64,000 bases of DNA from Sipunculus nudus. Lineage: Eukaryota; Annelida; Sipuncula; Golfingiida; Sipunculidae. Where the stretch lies: the NCBI GenBank assembly GCA_026874595.1, contig CM049316.1:78465676-78529675 (forward strand), given 5' to 3'. The notes under the pieces are model-generated. The model did no database searches, had not been told where the DNA came from, and worked only from the letters and a program-made list of their open reading frames with translations. The stretch's first letter is position 1, and each line of letters opens with the position of its first letter. Positions 58,136 through 64,000 of the stretch are shown one piece after another. A program made the position numbers and the translations under genes.

Positions 58136-59166
58136 TCCAAGCGCACATGGCTTTTATACTGTATGTATCTGTGTACATTACAGGTATATTGTTTTAGTAT
58201 GTATCAATATAACCCCTTCGAAAAGGGCTTTACGTGGCACGTTCATACTGATATATATTAACGTTACAAGCGTGTCAGTAAAATATGTAATATGCCTCAG
58301 GTACGGCCTCTAAGCCACAAACACTGAAATTACCGGAAGGTAAAATATCATACCACATCTACAGCAGAAGGAGAGTGCGGTGTCCTGGAAAGGAAAAGAA
58401 ATTAAATATTTATGGATCGAAATAATACGTTGTACATTGTAAATATAATGACTTATAAAGTGTCACACAAGTATTTCCTAAAATGAATGTGTGTATCTCT
58501 TGTCCTGCAAACTGCTAATTCTAAGAACAAACTTTAACAATTATTATGAACCACGCAAATGACATGATCATTTCTTGATTGTAATGCACTAATCACTGAT
58601 TCTTCATGGGACTTTATTTTTCATTACAATAGTGCTGGCAGGGAGAGGACTTTGTCTGCGTCACTGGTCTGTTGGAGGTGCCATCTGCTGTGAGAATCGG
58701 GTACTTCAAGATGCCTTTGAGGAAGGAAAAACTAACCAAGATATTTTTTAGGTATACTTTCACTCAATGTGTCAACATAAACTTAATAGCAAATACCGAA
58801 ATGCGGATAGGAAATTGTATACGGAAATGATTTTTCAGTGAACACAAACATGATACATATTTTCCTTCATTCTTACCTGACCTAAGAAAGTATCTAGATA
58901 AAATTACGTACTAGTTATGTTGAAGGGAAATGTACTGAATGAGAAATATAAGTTTACATCCTGTTTCGTGGCTATCTGCGTGGCATGGGTGACTCATTAA
59001 GAGTTAGGGGTAAGGCTTTACACAATACTTATGTTACAGAAGAATATAAATAAAATGCTTACCCGTTGTCATGGTCACTGGTGCCACTGATGGGAGAGCT
59101 GCAGGATGGGGACACAAACAAAGTCATTAACAGAAGCCATGTTGTCTTAAACAGCCGGTGGTCCAT
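34260..59166 (-). CDS. Gene B: secreted MAM-TSP1-TSP1-serine protease, apparently complete
   Basis: Thirteen exons join in frame (1,755 bases, 584 codons plus stop), 5' to 3' on the minus strand: 59,166-59,063; 58,384-58,354; 58,032-57,981; 57,181-57,137; 56,666-56,523; 55,810-55,610; 55,212-55,054; 53,883-53,623; 53,308-53,212; 42,388-42,263; 41,954-41,707; 39,544-39,411; 34,412-34,260. The order is signal peptide (about residues 1-22), linker, MAM (about 79-244), two TSP1 (about 250-331), Cys-Gly activation segment, and protease from IIGG (about 355) to the end. Triad residues are present: His about 399 (AAAHC), Asp about 445 (HNDVLIVE) and Ser about 537 (GDSGGP). Cys191 and Cys220 are absent. 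The residue at 189 appears to be Gly and at 226 Asp. The product should be a secreted, adhesion-module-bearing protease; its substrate is unknown. The intron before the first protease exon (10.8 kb) is almost wholly a repeat array. Confidence 0.88.
34413..34760 (-). repeat. Degenerate array of the GDSG exon's own 3' splice junction
   Basis: On the plus strand, imperfect copies of CCCAGAGTCACCCTGTAATA followed by an A-rich stretch and AGAAATA recur about nine times (for example at about 34,431, 34,469, 34,566, 34,597, 34,625, 34,660, 34,690 and 34,720). Read on the minus strand this is a T-rich tract, a TATTACAG-like acceptor and GGTGACTCTGGG, that is, the end of the last intron plus the first 12 coding bases (Gly-Asp-Ser-Gly) of the adjacent exon. 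Copies closest to the exon are most similar to it. Confidence 0.75.
34811..36125 (+). repeat. 51-bp minisatellite (about 25 copies)
   Basis: The unit reads AACGACGTAACTCCTTTTGC, then CAACCCAACCCCAAGTC and GCCTGCTATAAAT. Because 51 is a multiple of three, one plus-strand frame stays open for up to 167 codons as a 17-residue repeat ([17 protein letters not shown]). The frame is broken by stops at about 34,964, 35,503 and 35,968. An eight-unit block (408 bp) is itself duplicated, from about 35,113 to 35,521. It lies in the last intron of gene B, antisense to it, with no promoter or splice context for coding, so I call it non-coding. Its reverse complement contains TTTATAGCAG-GCTGACTTGGGG, which resembles the acceptor and start of the GDSG exon next door. 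Confidence 0.92.
36424..37272 (-). repeat. 65-bp array amplified from reverse-transcriptase coding sequence (about 13 copies)
   Basis: The plus-strand unit is GCAGCCATATGGGAGGGTGG, TAGGTACGACAGCCCTGTAG, ACGCTGATCTTGGTGGTC, TTATCTC. In reverse complement it encodes a stretch such as [16 protein letters not shown], a segment of the LINE that encloses it. Recognisable LINE coding lies on both sides ([10 protein letters not shown] near 37,290 and [13 protein letters not shown] near 36,370), so the array is an in-place expansion. Since 65 is not a multiple of three, successive copies change reading frame. Confidence 0.92.
37657..37729. repeat. (TA)n microsatellite followed by poly-C
   Basis: About 50 bases of TA, then ACATAGTCAT and a 13-base C run, inserted within the LINE relic and separating its fragments. 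Confidence 0.92.
38541..38880 (+). repeat. Tandem duplication of a ~150-190-bp unit
   Basis: TTGACCAGTCCCTAGGGTGG begins at 38,541 and again at 38,733. Both copies continue through CATCAGCCACCTAC, GATAACAGCTGTTTTCAGG and GACAGACAGAGACAGATT. The first copy is longer because of a TA microsatellite at about 38,586-38,631. Confidence 0.88.
38937..39330 (+). repeat. ~40-bp minisatellite (about 10 copies)
   Basis: The unit is CCGAAACGGACACAGCAGGT, then CACGGAGGTTGATATCTAAA, with substitutions. It lies in the last intron of gene B about 80 bases from the donor of exon 39,411-39,544. Unlike other arrays in the gene, I see no match to a neighbouring exon edge. Confidence 0.9.
39411..39544 (-). CDS. 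Gene B exon: protease domain before the Ser motif
   Basis: It follows TTATACAG and ends TTTAAG before GTCAGT, phase 0-out. It reads [19 protein letters not shown] then [16 protein letters not shown]. The Cys pair corresponds to 168-182. The last four residues place Gly, Val, Phe and Lys at positions 189-192, where trypsin has Asp189 and Cys191. Confidence 0.9.
40954..41144 (+). mobile_element. tRNA-derived SINE fragment (type 1)
   Basis: The head reads GGGGCCTGGACAGCTGAGTG then GTAAAAC, with CGACCCGGGTTCGATCCCCG about 40 bases later. These correspond to A box (AGCTGAGTGG) and B box (GGGTTCGATCCCC) internal promoters. The downstream body is unrelated to the neighbouring element. The type 2 SINE is inserted into or beside it, and some type 1 sequence may resume after 41,615. 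It is not a functional tRNA, as the arms do not fold cleanly. Confidence 0.6.
41158..41602 (+). mobile_element. tRNA-derived SINE (type 2) with poly(A) tail and 13-bp target duplication
   Basis: The head has an A box (TGGCTCAGGGGTAGAGC) and B box (GAGTTCGAATCTC). The loop CTCAAAG would place CAA at the anticodon, a leucine-like position, but the stem is mismatched. A body of about 320 bases follows, then a poly(A) run of about 40. ATAACTAATTGTA flanks the element on both sides (41,145-41,157 and 41,603-41,615) as a target-site duplication. A second, older copy sits at 52,165-52,596. Transposition would depend on a LINE partner. Confidence 0.88.
41707..41954 (-). CDS. Gene B exon: protease domain with catalytic Asp
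   Basis: It reads [51 protein letters not shown] and [14 protein letters not shown], ending before GTAAAT. The catalytic Asp is in HNDVLIVE. The acceptor chosen (CTTGAG, exon from 41,954) keeps phase with the previous exon. A nearby CAG acceptor at 41,961 breaks the frame, so this boundary is the least certain in the model. Confidence 0.8.
42263..42388 (-). CDS. Gene B exon: N-terminal protease domain with catalytic His
   Basis: The minus-strand acceptor is ACTGTACAG and the donor GTTCGT. It reads [36 protein letters not shown] and YRNSKLR. The catalytic His codon is at 42,288-42,286. Its first ~28 bases (SWPWQVLFE plus GTAA) are the exonic part of the 73-74-bp units that fill the upstream intron. 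GAGGTAAAG inside the exon already resembles a donor site. Confidence 0.93.
42453..42474 (-). repeat. Remnant acceptor-exon monomer, split by a MITE
   Basis: ACTCAAAAACAGGACCTGCC here continues after the MITE as GACCTGCCACAGAGAG and TTTACAGTAAAAACAGGAGG at 43,020. Together they make one diverged copy of the 74-bp unit next to the true exon. Confidence 0.7.
42475..43019. mobile_element. MITE with ~100-bp inverted ends and 9-bp target duplication
   Basis: The ends are TAGACTGGTATCCCGCTCTA on the left and, inverted, TAGACTGGTAGCCTGCTCTA on the right. Similarity continues through GACGGGC(G/A)TACAACGCCATC and AGACTGGTTC for roughly 100 bases. GACCTGCCA flanks the element on both sides (42,466-42,474 and 43,020-43,028). 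The interior is AT-rich and non-coding. A 9-bp duplication with long inverted ends suggests a Mutator-like non-autonomous element; the family is an inference. Confidence 0.8.
43020..52664 (-). repeat. 73-74-bp array of splice acceptor plus exon start (about 120 copies)
   Basis: The plus-strand unit is ACCTCAAACAGGACCTGCCA, CGGCCAGCTGTATTTAAAAA, CAGGAGGAGGTAGAAAAAAC, ATGGGAGTAACATT (73-bp variant: ATGCAGTAAC). On the minus strand each unit reads CATGTTTTTTCTACC, TCCTCCTGTTTTTAAATACAG, then CTGGCCGTGGCAGGTCCTG, TTTGAG and GTAATG. That is a pyrimidine tract, a 3' splice site, 25 bases identical to the start of exon 42,388-42,263 (SWPWQVLFE) and a GT donor-like site. The intronic half also matches the sequence directly upstream of the true exon. 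Variants (AAAAGACATGG, CATGCAG, TGCCCGGCC) recur in multi-monomer blocks, showing higher-order duplication. The array is broken by a SINE at 52,165-52,596. It fills most of the 10.8-kb intron. Confidence 0.95.
52165..52596 (+). mobile_element. Second copy of the type 2 tRNA-derived SINE, older
   Basis: It begins GACCGGCTTCTGTGGCTCAT and follows the 41,158 copy through the B-box region (GTTCAAATCTCAGCC) and body to an interrupted A-rich tail. Substitutions are numerous. Array sequence resumes afterwards (ATTACCCCAAAAAGGACCTG), so the SINE landed inside a monomer at the edge of the array. The flanking duplication is blurred. Confidence 0.82.
52665..53211. other. Intron segment between the array and the activation exon
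   Basis: About 550 bases of unassigned DNA. Around 52,890-52,980 there are two diverged copies of a motif (CAGCCACACACACAATGACA, TGTCAGTATGTACTTCA) that resembles the CATCAGCCACCTAC...AACAGCTGTTTTCAGG repeat at 38,640-38,840. Confidence 0.5.
53212..53308 (-). CDS. Gene B exon: activation segment and IIGG
   Basis: The acceptor is GAAACAG and the donor GTAGAG, 2 bases in and 2 out. It reads [18 protein letters not shown] then [14 protein letters not shown]. The Cys should pair with the Cys of ALCLP (Cys1-Cys122), keeping the N-terminal modules attached after activation. The P1 residue is Asn. Confidence 0.88.
53623..53883 (-). CDS. Gene B exon: two TSP1 repeats
   Basis: The acceptor is CTGTACAG and the donor GTAAGA, phase 1 both ends. 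The first repeat contains [19 protein letters not shown] and CSAPTC. The second contains [20 protein letters not shown] and ends CSSDSCE. These are TSP1 WxxWxxC and CSVTCG motifs; the first repeat has Ala for the second motif Cys. Confidence 0.92.
53884..55053. other. Intron of gene B, AT-rich, nothing recognised
   Basis: About 1.2 kb of AT-rich DNA between the TSP1 and third MAM exons. I saw no repeats, exons or elements that I can support. Confidence 0.6.
55054..55212 (-). CDS. Gene B exon: end of MAM domain
   Basis: The acceptor is AAATTCAG and the donor GTGAGG. It reads [31 protein letters not shown] and [24 protein letters not shown] and the final Cys fit the MAM C-terminus. NMT is a glycosylation sequon. 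Confidence 0.92.
55213..55405 (-). repeat. ~43-bp repeats of the third MAM exon's own 3' splice junction (about 4 extra copies)
   Basis: On the plus strand GTTCACCTGCGTTATGG, GTTCACCTGCGTTTAGG, GTTCGCCTGCATTTTGG and GTTCACCTGCGTTTTG follow the true exon edge (GTTCACCTGAATTTTAG) at about 43-bp spacing. Each is followed by TATAATCATCATAATATGAA-like DNA and preceded by TTCAA. On the minus strand each copy is an AT-rich tract, an A-rich stretch ending in GCAG or TCAG, and GTGAACTTGAA: the acceptor plus the first ~12 bases of the exon. Confidence 0.88.
55573..55587. repeat. Poly-C tract
   Basis: A run of about 15 C in the intron, 23 bases from the donor of the middle MAM exon. Confidence 0.85.
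55610..55810 (-). CDS. Gene B exon: middle of MAM domain
   Basis: The acceptor is ATTTCTAG and the donor GTATGT. It reads [67 protein letters not shown] and G-D-L-x-L are typical MAM features. There is a NET sequon. Confidence 0.92.
56523..56666 (-). CDS. Gene B exon: start of MAM domain
   Basis: The acceptor is CGCGTTAG and the donor GTCAGT. It reads [48 protein letters not shown]. It aligns with gene A's first visible exon in sequence and phase. There is an NRT sequon at the end. Confidence 0.88.
56989..57049. repeat. (TA)n microsatellite
   Basis: A TA run of about 60 bases in an intron of gene B. Confidence 0.93.
57137..57181 (-). CDS. Gene B 45-base linker exon
   Basis: The acceptor is TGCTGTAG and the donor GTAAGT. 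It reads [16 protein letters not shown] across the splices. The acceptor was chosen because only it keeps phase 1 on both sides; the nearer TTTAG gives a frame break. No known domain; a basic linker before MAM. No counterpart was found for gene A. Confidence 0.7.
57981..58032 (-). CDS. Gene B 52-base linker exon
   Basis: The acceptor is TTTCATCAG and the donor GTAAGT. It reads [17 protein letters not shown], the only frame without stops. Its phase fits both neighbours. No domain is recognised; it may form a short helix. Confidence 0.75.
58077..58131. repeat. (TA)n microsatellite
   Basis: A TA run of about 55 bases within an intron of gene B, about 45 bases upstream of the 52-base exon. Confidence 0.93.
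58354..58384 (-). CDS. Gene B 31-base linker exon
   Basis: A strong pyrimidine tract and CTTTCCAG acceptor precede it; the donor is GTATGA. In phase with its neighbours it reads [10 protein letters not shown]. It is very short, and support rests on splice sites and phase. Confidence 0.65.
59063..59166 (-). CDS. Gene B first coding exon: signal peptide
   Basis: Starting at the ATG at 59,166-59,164 it reads [18 protein letters not shown] then [16 protein letters not shown], ending before GTAAGC with 2 bases left over. A basic N-terminus followed by a hydrophobic Trp-Leu-rich core and small residues is a classic secretory signal, probably cut near the Ser-Cys-Ser-Ser stretch. Confidence 0.85.
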
Positions 59167-59280
59167 GATAGTCGGTGTAAACAACAGCTGGTTGTGTATG
59201 AAGTCGTCAACAAAATCGCCTGCTCATCTTGCACTGACTGTTTTGGTTCACTGCGGTTACGGTTAGGTAAACTTTAGCTG

Positions 59281-59356
59281 GCGACGTCACGTGTGAATAG
59301 GACGTGCTCCAGCGAACTGTTACGACCAATTAATCATAAGATACATCATATATAAC
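59281..59356 (-). promoter_or_regulatory. Candidate promoter of gene B
   Basis: Upstream of the ATG on the minus strand there is TTATATATGATG at about 59,355-59,344 (TATA-like, about 180 bases before the ATG) and CACACGTGACGTCGC near 59,295-59,281 (overlapping E-box and CRE-like half site). These are motif matches only. Confidence 0.25.
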
Positions 59357-59666
59357 CCACTTGTATAACTCTTGTCTGTGAGTGAGTGCGAGGGTGTGTG
59401 TGTGAGAGATAGAGTTTGAGGGAGAGAGAGATAGAGATTAATACACACATAAATGCCGTATCATAATACCAAATATATTTATTCAGATAGAACTATGAAC
59501 AGCCGTAAAGGTGATCAATCTTATTAAATCATTTTCATTAACCCTCTATAACATCATTGTATTCCGATGGCCTTTATGGTCCCAAACATCTAGTTTCCGC
59601 TTATTATCGATAATTACCGATACGGTAGAAAGTAAAAGCAAAATGTAAGGCAAAAGAAAAAAAAGT

Positions 59667-59902
59667 ATGGTTCTCAGGCACTTTTTTTCAGAAATTAATG
59701 CGGGCGGGCGGTATTTCATTTTTGACCTTTTTTTGTATGTTTCGATAAAAATGTCACATGATCAGGGAAAAGAATGAATTAAACAATTTTTTTGTTAAGC
59801 ACTACATAAATTGTATTATATATCTTCTTGAAAGATAAAAATCAAAATAAAAATGTTTGATGCGGGGAGTTACAATTGATGCGGGCGGTGCCTGAGAACC
59901 AT
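59667..59902. mobile_element. Short MITE with 15-bp perfect inverted ends
   Basis: ATGGTTCTCAGGCAC begins the element and GTGCCTGAGAACCAT ends it. Both ends also contain GCGGGCGG. The 236-bp AT-rich interior has no coding capacity. No clear target-site duplication was found. Confidence 0.7.
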
Positions 59903-60039
59903 GCCAATAATTTGAAATTGAATGTTATCACTGATCACGTGACACTCAGCTGTCTTCGTTGGCGGGGTATTAAATGAATCTCCCGATCCTGGCTCGAAGC
60001 TACCGTAAAAAAGTGGCTGTGGAGACAAAGTTGTTTTAA

Positions 60040-60640
60040 AGATATATGTCTTTGATTACTATATACAAACTATTAAACAACAGAAGAGACTAAACTGAAA
60101 AAAAATCAGACTATTTCATTATTATTGTACTGTACCTTGATTCTTAAATAATCAAGCGCTGGTTCCACTTGAATTATCAGTGATTACTTTGCTGTATAAA
60201 CTGAACTCCTGCAGATGATTACCGCGCATAGGATTTTACGCTGTCGCTGGTACATTGGATTTCATCATAAGTGGCATACCTTAAACGTCCTAACTTTCTT
60301 TAATCTTTAAGTGTATTATCCGATCAGACTTTACATGCAGCTCAGAAAGACGGCCCATTTCTCCTAGTTGTTGGTTTTTATTAAATCTGAACTGACATAA
60401 ACTTTTTCGGACTTTTATAAACTGAAAGATCTACTCTTCTTCTGTAACTCTATCTCTAATGCGGTGGTTCTTGATGCGGTAGAGTTTACAGCAGAAACAT
60501 CTGATGTAAATTAACCTTTTTTTGCAGATATAATGTGAAAAACAAGCATTATAATGTTAAAGAGATATTCTGTAGACCGATCTACCTTCTCAAACTCACC
60601 GGAAAAATCTACTGGCTTTAAAAGTAACGATTATTTTTAT
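60040..60640. other. Unassigned DNA upstream of gene B
   Basis: AT-rich sequence with no recognisable exon, RNA gene or element. Confidence 0.5.
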
Positions 60641-60764
60641 AAAACTAGTTGCCCATGGGCCATGACGCTCAGCTGAATTCAAGAAATGTTAAACAATGAG
60701 CAAATGACAGAATGAATGCAAAAAAAAAAAAAATCAATTTTGTGAAGAATCCTAAGAAATGGAT

Positions 60765-61501
60765 TTTTGTGGGCTTTTGGACAGATGACCACTTCATTTG
60801 AGGGTCTCATGATTAGAAAAAATGTGGAAAAAAATAAAATTATACAGGTAGAGCCACCATTCTGCAGGAACTGATTAAACACTCCATGATCAATATGCAT
60901 GCAAAGAAGCATTGCAATCAATCCATTAGTTATTCATTTACTGGAGCTTTTGTATCACATTTTTATTTGTTGGGGGGGGGGGGCATATGAGCCCAACAAC
61001 TCAGAGGATATGGGTAACAGAGACATAATTTCAATTTTCCATGAAGACTTTTCCTAAACCTTCCTAGATGTCAAGTATCAAGATTCTAGGTCAAGGGGTT
61101 ATTATTTGTGCCCTGTTAACAGATGACAGCTTCTTGAAGGTCTCAAAAATAAAGAAAAATTCGTAAAAAATGGAAAAAAATACAGGTGGCGCCACCAGTT
61201 TGCAGGAACTGATGGAATCCTCCATGATCATTATTCATGCAAAGAATCATAGTAATCTATATATTAGTTATTCAGATACAGGAGCTTTTGTATTTTTTAT
61301 TAATCTTAGGGGTACTTACGAGCCCAATTGCTCGGAGGATATGGGTAACAGAGACCTTATTTCAGGTTTCCACAGAGACTTTTCATGGACTTCCCTTGAT
61401 GTCTAGTTTGAAGATTCCAGGTCCAATGGTTACGATTTGTGCCCTGTTGACGGACGGACGACCTGACGACCGGATCGACGGCCGGACGGACGACGGACGA
61501 A
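60765..61501 (+). repeat. Two-copy tandem repeat (~335 bp) with GACGGAC-rich end
   Basis: Matching blocks (ACAGATGAC...TTGA(A/G)GGTCTCA, GCCACCA, TGCAGGAACTGAT, TCCATGATCA, GAGGATATGGGTAACAGAGA) occur once at about 60,775-61,100 and again at about 61,115-61,435. A third start (TTTGTGCCCTGTTGACGG) runs into GACGGACGGACGACC-type sequence at 61,447-61,501. A poly-G run lies at about 60,972-60,983. Non-coding; possibly a mobile-element relic. Confidence 0.8.
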
Positions 61502-61567
61502 GGGTGATCGCTATAGTTCAGATGTCTTTCAGTCAACTGAGCTAAAAAAACATAAACAGAGTGTGGA

Positions 61568-61805
61568 ACTTGCACGAGTTAACCTTTCTATAAAAAGAAA
61601 AATAAAGAGCTATCTACTCGCACGCGTTAACCTTTTTTTATATAACATTTACAGAATGAGCTACTCGCACGCGTTAACCTTTTTATATAATATGTACAGA
61701 GTGTGCTTCTCGTACGCGTTAACTTTTATTTATAAAACATTTATAGAGTAAGCTACTAGCATTCGTTAATCTTTTTTTATATGTACAGATTTTTGCTACT
61801 CGCTA
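61568..61805 (+). repeat. ~57-bp minisatellite (about 4 copies)
   Basis: GCTACTCGCACGCGTTAACC, a T-rich stretch, then TATAACATTTACAGA(A/G)TGA recur with substitutions; later copies are more diverged. Confidence 0.85.
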
Positions 61806-64000
61806 CTTGGCCTTTATTTCGACTGTTGTCCCCATGTTGATATGGGAATAATCTATCGGTGCAGCGTTGGTAATGAAAAAAAAAAGATTTTTAAAATAAA
61901 AACATCAAAATGAAACAGTATTTTTTTCTATTAAATGCTCTGTGCAACAGGGAACTAATATATAGATAATGGCAATTAAAGGACTGTCTGGGGGCTCGTC
62001 ATGCTGAAGCTAAACACCCTGACAGATGAATAAAGAAAAGTGATATATCCTTTCAATCTTGTGACTGCCATGTCTTAATAAATAAAGGGACTTTGTAGTG
62101 GATTTGTCGCGTATGTGGTACAAATAAATAAACGTTTGGCAACAGGTATTGGGCCTGTGTATTTACAATGTGGTCTTTGTCTACCACGTCAAAGGAAAAG
62201 AAAGCAAATTGTTTGCTGCCAATCATTTTGCACAAAGCATGACATTTCATCAATATTAAAATAGGTTGCTTTAACTAAGCCCAAGCATTAGACGACAGCT
62301 TTTTTATCTAATTAAAATACACATAAGTACACGTGCTCTATATCCGAACTCAAGTGACTTTAAAAAAGTTAATATTTTGCGGGCATATCGCACATATTGC
62401 ATGATTTAATAAACAGATGCACCCGTGATCCTCACAAGTAACTGGCATATAAAAACACTGTGGTTACAAACTGAAAGGCCAAGGCAGACAGTCCGACCTT
62501 ACCTGTCAAAAGGTACAAACCACTTATTGTTTTGAAAGGTTAGTAATGTACCACCGTTATGTATATCGATTGGTATATCCCAGCATTTGTCTGGCAGCTG
62601 TTATTAATCAAACGTCACATGTGTACGTGAATCAGGTATGAGCAAGCTGCTCCTATAATTTATTATATATAATATTATTTATTCCCAAGTTGAGTTATGG
62701 CCATCTTGAAGTACTTTGACTAAGGTCTAATGGTCATCAAACTAACTTGGTGCATTTAAACTTTAAAATATGTATAAAATTAATTTTAGCCCAATGATAT
62801 ATACATATTTGAAAACCCTAAAATATCATTTGTATCATCATTTGTATATATAAATGAAGGTATTGCTCTCGATCAAAGATTTTTTAAATTTGAAACAACC
62901 TTTTATATTCATAAAAGACTCGACACATATTTTGCCTCAGGCAAAAGGTATGCATTCAACAATATCATATCCATAAAATACAAACATCTCCGGGTGTTTT
63001 TTTTTTTTTTATTTTATATCTATCATCTTTACGTCTACTTTAATGTCAATGTTCAAATTCTTTGACAAATTAACAAATGATTATTTGTTTAAATGGCTTG
63101 TAGCTGCTTTTTAGAACAAGACCTTGAATAAAATCACGTTTTAGATACTTTTTTTTCAAACATTTGTGCAATATGTACAATTAAAACTTCTTGTCTATAC
63201 CAGCTGTGTATTTTGTGTCAAATTCTTAAGGTTCATAAAGTTATAATGGGTCAATGGAAAGGTCTATCAGTAACCAATAGTGGCTAATTTATGGTAAATA
63301 AAAAGGGCCCAGCTTATCAAGATAATCAGTGCTCTGAAGACCTGCTTCTGAAGGTCGAACGTGTCCACGACATCTCACTTTGAGGTGAATGGCTGAGCTC
63401 AAACTCTCATTTTGTGGTTGACTAAACCAATCCGGGCTGGGTGCAAGTTGGTCACATGAGGGATTGTAGGGCACGCGGGTCTCGGTAGCTCTGGCTTTTC
63501 GCGTTCAGCGTGAGGCTTCGTATGTCAGGGTGTTCGGCTACGAGACCGTCCTGGGATTCAGTGTCAATTTTAAAGTCCCAGTATTCAAATAGTATACAAA
63601 CATTCCTGTTGTCTTTAACGCGCTTCTACACTGTTTATTTGGGTTTCATTATGTTAGTTTTACATATATTTTGTATACTTAACAGCTAGGGTTAGGGTTA
63701 CCCTTTTCTTTGTGATGATAGTTTTCATATCGGGAACAGCAACACCAGACAATCAATATGGCTTTATTTCCAAGGTTCGCCTGACAGACTACATCAAATA
63801 TAAAACCTAGAATATGCATTTTGTTAGAATAAGCATGAATCAGTATCTCTGTCTCTGTCTCCCCGACTGATAAATCAAGAGAAGGGAGAACTACTTATCC
63901 AATCAATATAGAATGTTTTCAAACAAGAATTAAAACCTGAGCCGGTGATATGAACACGTGTCTGATCAGCCTTAATATGAATTATCGTTATTCAAATAGG
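61806..64000. other. Unassigned terminal region
   Basis: About 2.2 kb of AT-rich DNA. Short open stretches (such as minus strand 62,253-62,053 and 63,474-63,289) show no recognisable domain or splice context. Confidence 0.5.

Noticed and set aside
63686-63702. TTAGGG telomere-like repeat
   Set aside because: Only about two units (TAGGGTTAGGGTTA); far too short for telomeric or interstitial telomeric sequence.

Overview
The window looks like invertebrate animal nuclear DNA, probably from a mollusc or another lophotrochozoan. The evidence is GT-AG introns, secreted modular proteins with MAM, thrombospondin type 1 (TSP1) and trypsin-like domains, tRNA-derived SINEs, a decayed non-LTR retrotransposon, and abundant mini- and microsatellites. 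The species cannot be named from the sequence alone. All exon models were built by hand from splice signals, reading phase and comparison of the two paralogues.

Layout. Positions 1-23,497 are one array of a 52-bp satellite (about 450 monomers). It has nested higher-order duplications and an internal block of about 3.8 kb in reverse orientation (13,841-17,652). Gene A (plus strand, exons 23,987-32,404) and gene B (minus strand, exons 59,166-34,260) are paralogues facing each other tail to tail, with stop codons about 1.86 kb apart. They share domain order and intron phases from the MAM domain to the stop. Gene B appears complete: 13 exons, 1,755 coding bases, 584 codons plus stop, with a signal peptide. 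Gene A has nine matching exons (499 whole codons plus stop), but its first four exons are not visible. They lie beyond the satellite or have been lost. The last 4.8 kb holds the possible promoter of gene B, a MITE, a two-copy repeat and unassigned sequence.

Function. Gene B encodes a secreted MAM-TSP1-TSP1-serine protease with an intact His/Asp/Ser triad. Gene A keeps the catalytic Asp, but His is replaced by Gln and Ser by Pro, so it is a predicted non-catalytic homologue whose frame is still open. Both have Asn just before the IIGG neo-N-terminus, both lack the Cys191-Cys220 pair, and both seem to have Gly189/Asp226 in the specificity pocket.

The most unusual signal is tandem repetition built on 3' splice junctions. 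In gene B, the intron before the Trp-Pro-Trp-Gln-Val exon carries about 120 copies of a 73-74-bp unit made of that exon's own acceptor plus its first ~28 bases. The intron before the third MAM exon has about four extra copies of its acceptor. The intron before the catalytic-Ser exon has about nine degenerate copies of its acceptor plus the start of the Gly-Asp-Ser-Gly coding sequence, and these may grade into a 51-bp minisatellite. The paralogous intron of gene A has a decayed ~40-bp array running in register into its acceptor. A separate 65-bp array is an in-place expansion of reverse-transcriptase coding sequence.
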